Of a stretch of 64,000 nucleotides of DNA, positions 59,189 to 64,000 are shown in pieces. This DNA comes from Litorimonas sp051251645 (GTDB lineage: Bacteria; Pseudomonadota; Alphaproteobacteria; Caulobacterales; Maricaulaceae): positions 248,001 through 312,000 of the forward strand of contig JBPOEY010000001.1 in the NCBI GenBank assembly GCA_051251645.1, written 5' to 3'. Below the pieces are notes generated by a model. The model made no database searches. It was given only the letters and a program-made list of their open reading frames with translations, and was not told the origin of the DNA. A program made the translations under genes and the position numbers. The number at the start of each line of letters is the position of its first letter. Position 1 is the first letter of the stretch.

Positions 59189-59695
59189 ATGGCATCGAAG
59201 GTGAACCCAACGACGAAGACCGTGTCTGATAATGCCGAACTTTCTGCGCTGGAAATCCCGCAAGATGCCCCTGATGTGACACCGCAAGCTGCGCCTCTGA
59301 CAGGGCGCGCTGCGCGTCCGATCCGTCCCTCCCGCTTGTCATCAACATTGGCGTTGGCGTTGTGGAAAGATGTGACGGTCGCGTCTGTTGCGGGTGACAT
59401 GCCGGATCTATCAGCCCGCCAAACAGCTGTGTTGATGTGTGTTTATCTGGAAGAGGGCCCGCATACGGTGCGCTCACTGGCCGCGCGCTTGAACGTGACC
59501 AAAGCGGTTATTTCACGCGCGATCGACCGACTGAAATCTTATAATTATATTCTCCGTGCGGATGATCCGCGCGACCGTCGCTCTATTGTTTTGCGCCGCA
59601 CCCCTGATGGGATCAACTATCTTCGTGCCTTTGCGAGTCTTATTCAGGGTGAAATGCCAGAGGGTTTGACACCTGGCCGATCATCCCTCCGTTAA
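59189..59695 (+). CDS. MarR family winged-helix regulator
   Basis: A 168-residue protein. A polar N-terminal extension (~60 residues, VNPTTKTVSDNAELSALEIP) precedes a wHTH domain: LSARQTAVLMCVYLEEGPHT, then VRSLAARLNVTKAVISRAIDRLKSYNYILR and the wing DPRDRRSIVLRRT. GGGAGGGG before the ATG at 59189 supports this start. It adjoins a C40 peptidase gene whose GTG follows its stop directly; the targets are unknown. Confidence 0.88.
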   Translation: MASKVNPTTKTVSDNAELSALEIPQDAPDVTPQAAPLTGRAARPIRPSRLSSTLALALWKDVTVASVAGDMPDLSARQTAVLMCVYLEEGPHTVRSLAARLNVTKAVISRAIDRLKSYNYILRADDPRDRRSIVLRRTPDGINYLRAFASLIQGEMPEGLTPGRSSLR

Positions 59696-60502
59696 GTGAC
59701 CGACCCAAGGGTTAGTTTGCCGGATGGAATGGGGTCAAAAATTGCACGACGGCGTGTCGTAACGGAATATACGCCCCTTCTTTCCAATCCTAAACCTCGC
59801 GCGGCACAGCAAACTGAGCTTGTTCACGGACAGGCGTTCGACGTCCATGCGGAGCAGGGGCCATGGGTTTTCGGACGCGTTTGCTCGCTTATTTCAGAAA
59901 GCCGCCGTCAAGGTTATGTTGGCTGGGTCGCCGCCAACACACTGGGCGACTTACAATCTACGCAAACTCATTATGTGACTTCTATCCGCGCACCGGTCTT
60001 TGCACGCGCCGATCTGAAATCCCATGTTGTCATGTCATTGCCCCTTGGTGCGCGGATTAGCGCGATGCTGGAGACTGACAATTATCACCAAATTGGGGCG
60101 GGCGCTTATATCAGCCGCTTGCATGTCCGAGCGGTTTCAACCCCGGAATCCGACTGGATCGCTGTCGCGCGACGCTATCTGGGGCAGCCCTATGTCTGGG
60201 GTGGGACCGGAGCGCGGGGTTTAGATTGTTCAGGTCTCGTGCAGATGAGTCTATCGGCCTGCGGGATTGACGCACCGCGCGATGCGGACTTGCAAGAAAA
60301 ATTATTAGGAGACGTTGTTGCCGCGCCAGAGCGGGTTGGCGACCTGTTATTTTGGCCCGGTCATGTTGGCATCCTCGCGACCAAGACCCGCCTGCTGCAC
60401 GCCAATGCAACACATATGGCTGTCGTCGAAGAACCGTTAGCGCCGGCCCTGAAACGCATGAAGCGCGCAGGAGTTAATCTGCGCACTGTCAAACGTTTAT
60501 AG
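59696..60502 (+). CDS. C40 family (NlpC/P60) peptidase with SH3-like domain
   Basis: A 268-residue cysteine peptidase. The N-terminal half has bacterial SH3-like segments (LVHGQAFDVHAEQGPWVFGR and GYVGWVAANTLG). The C-terminal NlpC/P60 domain has GQPYVWGGTGARGLDCSGLV with C178 and WPGHVGI with H223, then LLHANATHM. It probably cleaves peptidoglycan stem peptides. No signal peptide is seen, so the export route is unclear. It starts with GTG directly after the marR stop. Confidence 0.9.
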   Translation: MTDPRVSLPDGMGSKIARRRVVTEYTPLLSNPKPRAAQQTELVHGQAFDVHAEQGPWVFGRVCSLISESRRQGYVGWVAANTLGDLQSTQTHYVTSIRAPVFARADLKSHVVMSLPLGARISAMLETDNYHQIGAGAYISRLHVRAVSTPESDWIAVARRYLGQPYVWGGTGARGLDCSGLVQMSLSACGIDAPRDADLQEKLLGDVVAAPERVGDLLFWPGHVGILATKTRLLHANATHMAVVEEPLAPALKRMKRAGVNLRTVKRL

Positions 60503-60520
60503 ACTGAGTGGCGGCAACGC

Positions 60521-61189
60521 TTACTCGTCGATTGCGTCTTCTACCATCATATCGTCATTCGTCTCAGTCGGGTCGGCGGTAGGTTGTTCTTCGGATATTT
60601 CTTCGGACGGGATCGCGGCATCTTCAGCTTCGACGGTCAATTCAACAGTCGCCACAGCAGGCTCAGGTTGCGGCAATGGGTTGCTCGATGCGAGGCGAAG
60701 ATATTCGATAACGGCTGCGCGGTCACTTTCCTTGCGGATGCCGACAAAATTCATCTTTGTGCCAGGTAAATAGTTTTTTGGCTTTTCGAGGAAGCCGTCG
60801 AGAGCTTCATAAGTCCAGCTTGTTCCAGTATTCGACATCGCATCAGAATAAGAAAAGTCCGCATGCACACCTTTGGGCGCGCCAACGACATTCCAAAGAC
60901 CGGGGCCCGTGCCGTTCGGTCCGCCATCATCAACATTATGGCAAGACGCACAGCTTTTAAAAACTTTCGCGCCACGTTCCGCATCCATCGCGGCAACCCA
61001 ATCAGCTTGTGGGAAGGGAAGTTCGACGACTTCTTCTTCGCCAGAATCTGCTAATTCACCAACAATATAAGCCGGAACTTTAGGGGCATGACTATCCATG
61101 AAAATGTCCGGGAGCATCCGGATCATCATGAAAACAAGAGCCGCGCCTAGAAAAGCGGCGAGAATTTTATTAGTGCCAAGCGGATCCAT
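60521..61189 (-). CDS. Membrane-anchored cytochrome c (CycM-like)
   Basis: A 222-residue protein. One N-terminal helix (ILAAFLGAALVFMMIRML) anchors it; the haem site is C80-A-S-C83-H84, and the axial methionine is in YLPGTKMNFVGI. This is the cytochrome c552/CycM type that carries electrons to the aa3 oxidase. The last ~45 residues are very acidic (EDAAIPSEEISEEQPTADPT), an unusual tail for the family. Confidence 0.9.
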   Translation of the reverse strand: MDPLGTNKILAAFLGAALVFMMIRMLPDIFMDSHAPKVPAYIVGELADSGEEEVVELPFPQADWVAAMDAERGAKVFKSCASCHNVDDGGPNGTGPGLWNVVGAPKGVHADFSYSDAMSNTGTSWTYEALDGFLEKPKNYLPGTKMNFVGIRKESDRAAVIEYLRLASSNPLPQPEPAVATVELTVEAEDAAIPSEEISEEQPTADPTETNDDMMVEDAIDE

Positions 61190-61287
61190 ACGACCAGCGT
61201 CCTTATGATCTTAAATTAAAGCTCCAGAGAAGCAGAGCCTCTGTCTCGCGTTCTAATAAGGATTTAGGCCGTGACTGCAATTGTAAA

Positions 61288-61316
61288 ACCGCTTGCGGCG
61301 CAGCGTCGCAAGCGGT
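61288..61316. promoter_or_regulatory. Perfect 10-bp inverted repeat upstream of pheA
   Basis: ACCGCTTGCG and CGCAAGCGGT around a 9-nt spacer, about 40 nt before the pheA start. On the minus strand it is followed by TTTT. It may be an operator or an mRNA hairpin. Confidence 0.5.
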
Positions 61317-61356
61317 CTAACCCATGGGTCGTAGGACCGCATCAGGATTGCCCGCC

Positions 61357-62196
61357 ATGAGTTTACGTATTGTCTTTCAAGGAGAGCTAGGGGCTTATTC
61401 CCATTTGGCCTGTCGGGAGCATTTTCCGGATATGGAACCATGGGCGTGCCAGTCTTTTGCCCAAGCGTTTGCCCGCGTCCGCGAGGGCGAGGCCGATCTG
61501 GCGATGATTCCTGTCGAGAATACAGTCGCAGGTCGGGTAAGTGATATTTACCACCTGTTGCCGGATGGTGAGTTGTTTATCATTCAGGAGCGGTATCAGC
61601 CGATCCATCACCAATTGCTGGGTTTGCCCGGGACATCATTAGATGCTGTCAAAACGGCGCGTTCACACCCGATGGCCTTGGGACAGGTGCGCGAACGGTT
61701 ATTGTCACTCGGAATCACGGCGATTGCGGATGTCGATACAGCCGCCGCCGCGCGCAAAGTCTCGGAACGGGGGGATCCCTCGGTTGTCGCGGTCGCGAGC
61801 CGTGTGGCCGCAGCGGAATATGGTCTCGACATCCTTTTGGAAGATATTGAGGACTCAGGCTCAAACACAACACGATTTATCGTTTTGTCCAAAGCCGCGA
61901 AAGTTCCTCCACTGGACGGCCCTCCTGTTGTGTCTTCCTATGTTTTCCGGACGCGATCTGTTCCGAGCTCGCTTTACAAAGCGCTAGGCGGGTTTGCTTC
62001 AAATGGATTGAATTTAACCAAACTGGAAAGCTATATGATTGGCGGTGGATTCATGGCCGCTCAGTTCTATGTCGATGTGGAAGGTCACCCTGACAGTGAG
62101 CCGATGCGCAATGCGCTCGAGGAATTAGACTTTTTTACTGAAGATGTTCGTCATTTAGGTACCTATCCCGCGGATCCGGTTCGAACAAAATCGTGA
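61357..62196 (+). CDS. pheA: Prephenate dehydratase
   Basis: A 279-residue monofunctional prephenate dehydratase making phenylpyruvate for phenylalanine synthesis. Motifs: FQGELGAYSHLACREHF, VENTVAGRVSDIYHLL, EDIEDSGSNTTRFIVL (catalytic TRF), and an ACT domain VPSSLYKALGGFASNGLNLTKLESY at about 205-270. There is no chorismate mutase domain. The ATG at 61357 matches the family start; the 61324 extension is dropped. Confidence 0.95.
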   Translation: MSLRIVFQGELGAYSHLACREHFPDMEPWACQSFAQAFARVREGEADLAMIPVENTVAGRVSDIYHLLPDGELFIIQERYQPIHHQLLGLPGTSLDAVKTARSHPMALGQVRERLLSLGITAIADVDTAAAARKVSERGDPSVVAVASRVAAAEYGLDILLEDIEDSGSNTTRFIVLSKAAKVPPLDGPPVVSSYVFRTRSVPSSLYKALGGFASNGLNLTKLESYMIGGGFMAAQFYVDVEGHPDSEPMRNALEELDFFTEDVRHLGTYPADPVRTKS

Positions 62197-62242
62197 TTGG
62201 GCGTGAGTTGAGTTTCGCCGCGTCTGGAGCCATAAGAGGCTT

Positions 62243-62695
62243 ATGAAACTTTTTCTAATTGCGGCGGCTCTGACAGCGACAACGGCGTTCATGCCGGCAT
62301 CTGCGTTCGCACAGAAACCTGAAATTTACACGAGCTGGCGTAATATGATTGCGGTGGATGGCTATGACGTTGTGAGTTTCCATGCCGGCAAACCGCTCAA
62401 AGGCCGCACAGAATTTGCGACCCAATATAAAAACGCCACGTGGCGGTTCGATACGCGGGGCAACCTTGATCTGTTTTTGATGAACCCCGAAGCGTTCGAG
62501 CCGCAATATGGCGGTTATTGCGCTTGGGCGGTATCCAAAAACAAGCTCGCGCCCGGTAAGGCCGAACATTGGCATGTCGAGGATGGGAAGCTTTATCTCA
62601 ATTATTCGACCCGCGTGAAGAAGCGCTGGGATGCGTTGCATGAAGAATTTATCACGCAAGCCGATCAAAACTGGCCGGACCTGCTCGACGAATAG
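62243..62695 (+). CDS. YHS domain exported protein
   Basis: A 150-residue protein with signal peptide MKLFLIAAALTATTAFMPASAFA and a YHS domain: VDGYDVVSFHAGKPLKGRTEFATQ, then FEPQYGGYCAWAVSKNKLAPG. YHS domains bind metal in many proteins; this exported type is common in proteobacteria with unknown function. It lies 47 nt after pheA on the same strand. Confidence 0.88.
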   Translation: MKLFLIAAALTATTAFMPASAFAQKPEIYTSWRNMIAVDGYDVVSFHAGKPLKGRTEFATQYKNATWRFDTRGNLDLFLMNPEAFEPQYGGYCAWAVSKNKLAPGKAEHWHVEDGKLYLNYSTRVKKRWDALHEEFITQADQNWPDLLDE

Positions 62696-62700
62696 CGCGC

Positions 62701-63603
62701 CTATTGCTTAGCCAACCAGGCTCTGAGCAATTGGTGCGCGATCGTCGTTCGCATCGGCCGCATAAAGGCGTCGCCTGTTTTATTGAACACAGCTTCAACC
62801 TCTTCCCGCGTAAACCACTGCGCCTCTTCCAACTCATTTTTGTCGACATTGATGGTCTTGTCTTTAGCTTGGCTGAGGAGGCCGATCATCAGTTGTGACG
62901 GGAAGGGCCAAGGCTGGCAGAACAGGTAGCGGTGACCGGACAAGGTTGCCCCGACCTCTTCCATACCCTCACGCGTTGCGGCTTCCTCCAGTGTTTCGCC
63001 CGGCGACACAAAGCCCGCCAACGCAGAGTAATAACCGGGCGGCCAGCCATTGCCCCGGCCCAGCAGCACAGAATCTTCATGCTCGATCAGGAAAATCACG
63101 ACCGGATTGACGCGCGGGAAATGCTCCGTCTCGCAAGCCGCGCAGACGCGCTTCGCGCCACCCTCTGCTGACGTCGTTTTAACGCCGCACTGCGCGCAAA
63201 AAGGGTGAGTGCGGTGCCAGTCAAAAATAGATCGAGCTCGCCCGGCAACGGCCAATGAGTCGGGAGTCAACCTATGACCGTGCATGCGTAAATCCATCAG
63301 GGAGTCCGGCGGAAGTTGGCTATCGTCAGTCAACGACACGGCAAAAACTGGATCGCCATCCCCTTCAAGCCCTAAGAAGATCAAACCCGGATCCTGAAGC
63401 GATAAGGACGCAACAGCTGTCGAAGCGGCGCGCAAAAGCGCAAGTCCATCTGTCGCAACCTGTCCTTTATGAAACAGCAGTGCGCTCGCTCTGGGGTGAT
63501 CAATCAATTGGGCAAGAGATGCCTCGCTCCGCGACATTTCGGCAAAATCGACCTGTGATCCGGCGAAGGGAATAGGGCAGTCGGGCATAAATTGATTGAT
63601 CAT
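62701..63603 (-). CDS. nudC: NAD(+) diphosphatase
   Basis: A 300-residue Nudix hydrolase of the NudC group, which cleaves NADH and removes NAD caps from RNA. A zinc ribbon, CAQCGVKTTSAEGGAKRVCAAC, lies near residues 135-160; the Nudix box GFVSPGETLEEAATREGMEEVG is near 200, followed by the SQPWPFP-like NudC signature (CQPWPFPSQLMIG). Length is normal. Its stop lies 6 nt from the YHS gene stop (convergent). Confidence 0.93.
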   Translation of the reverse strand: MINQFMPDCPIPFAGSQVDFAEMSRSEASLAQLIDHPRASALLFHKGQVATDGLALLRAASTAVASLSLQDPGLIFLGLEGDGDPVFAVSLTDDSQLPPDSLMDLRMHGHRLTPDSLAVAGRARSIFDWHRTHPFCAQCGVKTTSAEGGAKRVCAACETEHFPRVNPVVIFLIEHEDSVLLGRGNGWPPGYYSALAGFVSPGETLEEAATREGMEEVGATLSGHRYLFCQPWPFPSQLMIGLLSQAKDKTINVDKNELEEAQWFTREEVEAVFNKTGDAFMRPMRTTIAHQLLRAWLAKQ

Positions 63604-63620
63604 GAACTGGCCCTAATATG

Positions 63621-63657
63621 TTAATTGCAATTAAGCAATTACTGCAAATTAATGCAA
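63621..63657. promoter_or_regulatory. TGCAA-rich palindromic region between nudC and the outer-membrane gene
   Basis: A perfect 14-bp palindrome TTAATTGCAATTAA (63621-63634) followed by GCAATT, TGCAAAT and TGCAA at roughly 10-nt steps. It is likely an operator or promoter region for one of the divergent genes. Confidence 0.45.
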
Positions 63658-63722
63658 CGATAACAAACTGTTGCGACAATGACACACACATATTGAAACA
63701 TACAGTGAGGCACTGGAAACGG

Positions 63723-63766
63723 GTTAGGGTCACCCCTAACTAGGCGGCGTGCATCCCCCCGCACGC
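63723..63766 (+). other. Two hairpins in the likely 5' leader of the outer-membrane gene
   Basis: GTTAGGG / CCCTAAC (63723-63740) and GCGTGC / GCACGC with loop ATCCCCCC (63747-63766). They precede the ATG at 63792 and may stabilise or regulate the message. Confidence 0.5.
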
Positions 63767-63791
63767 AACTTAAACATGGATTTTATTTAAA

Positions 63792-64000
63792 ATGAAAATC
63801 GTAAAAATCGCAGCGGCAACTGCCGCAATCGCCATGATCGGCGGAACGGCTATGGCCCAAGATGGGCAAGCCTATGTCGGCCTTGGTGTCGATGCTGTTG
63901 AATTCGACAGCTACAATCTGTCCGGAAAACTGGGCTACAACTTCAACGAATTTTTCGGCGTTGAAAGCCAAGGCGGCTTCGGCATTATTGATCAAGAAGA
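63792..64000 (+). CDS. Outer-membrane beta-barrel protein, 3' truncated by window edge
   Basis: The first ~69 residues: signal peptide MKIVKIAAATAAIAMIGGTAMAQ, then QAYVGLGVDAVEFDSYN and SGKLGYNFNEFFGVESQGGFG. Alternating hydrophobic residues in YVGLGVDAVEF and LGYNF fit the first strands of an OmpA/Omp25-type eight-strand barrel. The rest lies beyond the window, so the family is not certain. Confidence 0.8.
   Translation, partial: MKIVKIAAATAAIAMIGGTAMAQDGQAYVGLGVDAVEFDSYNLSGKLGYNFNEFFGVESQGGFGIIDQE

Noticed and set aside
1..64000. CRISPR arrays, insertion sequences, integrases, attachment sites, replication origin
   Set aside because: No regularly spaced repeats, transposase or integrase motifs, or DnaA-box clusters with an origin layout were found.

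Overview
The window looks like a chromosomal segment of an alphaproteobacterium, most likely a marine Hyphomonadaceae/Maricaulales-type organism (genus not assignable by eye). The sequence evidence for this is a complete Cpa/Tad pilus locus of the Caulobacter type, several copies of the GGAAC-N16/17-CGTT promoter used by the alphaproteobacterial general-stress sigma factor EcfG/SigT, a GTTC-N7-GTTC LexA box, clustered GANTC (CcrM) sites, and alphaproteobacterial-style ubiG, ubiB, dut, coaBC and priA genes. I see no rRNA, tRNA, CRISPR array, transposase or prophage.

Layout. 0-5 kb: a DUF421 membrane protein cut by the window edge, a HIT hydrolase, a DPP III-like zinc peptidase, a small membrane protein and a DUF3604 lipoprotein. 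4.9-16.4 kb (minus strand): a nearly complete branched-chain amino-acid cluster, ilvD-ilvC-ilvB-(membrane protein)-ACT subunit-leuA-leuC-leuD-leuB-ilvA, mostly with 4-nt overlaps or gaps of a few nucleotides. 16.5-19.0 kb: a 41-residue membrane peptide, then metX-metB behind a SAM-I riboswitch. 19.1-22.2 kb: a DNA-repair cassette (radical SAM protein, DUF4130-UdgX fusion, DUF983) behind a LexA box.

22.3-28.3 kb is a general-stress island of small exported, membrane and charged proteins (an exported protein, DUF4112, PLDc_N, DUF883-like, holin-like, CsbD) and a ParB-like protein. Most units have a recognisable EcfG-type promoter. It also contains an unannotated two-hairpin small RNA with C-rich loops that resembles Caulobacter GsrN and has its own EcfG-type promoter.

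28.3-43 kb holds housekeeping genes: transaldolase, priA, purA, a PagL-like lipid A deacylase, fRMsr, moeB-like, cysK, an HWE histidine kinase, dut, coaBC, ubiB, nrdB and a tyrosine phosphatase. 43-56.3 kb is the Tad/Cpa locus: two TadE-like pseudopilins, a stand-alone CpaC-N domain protein, two nearly identical tandem Flp pilin transcription units, cpaA, cpaB, cpaC, cpaD, cpaE, cpaF, tadB, tadC and a TadD-like TPR lipoprotein. 56.5-64 kb: leucyl aminopeptidase, an acyltransferase, a MarR regulator plus NlpC/P60 peptidase behind a dense GANTC cluster, membrane cytochrome c, prephenate dehydratase, a YHS protein, nudC and the start of an outer-membrane beta-barrel protein.

The parts most worth following are the stress island with its putative sRNA, the SOS-controlled UdgX cassette, the SAM-I riboswitch, the GANTC cluster, and the uncharacterised membrane protein inserted between the acetolactate synthase subunit genes.
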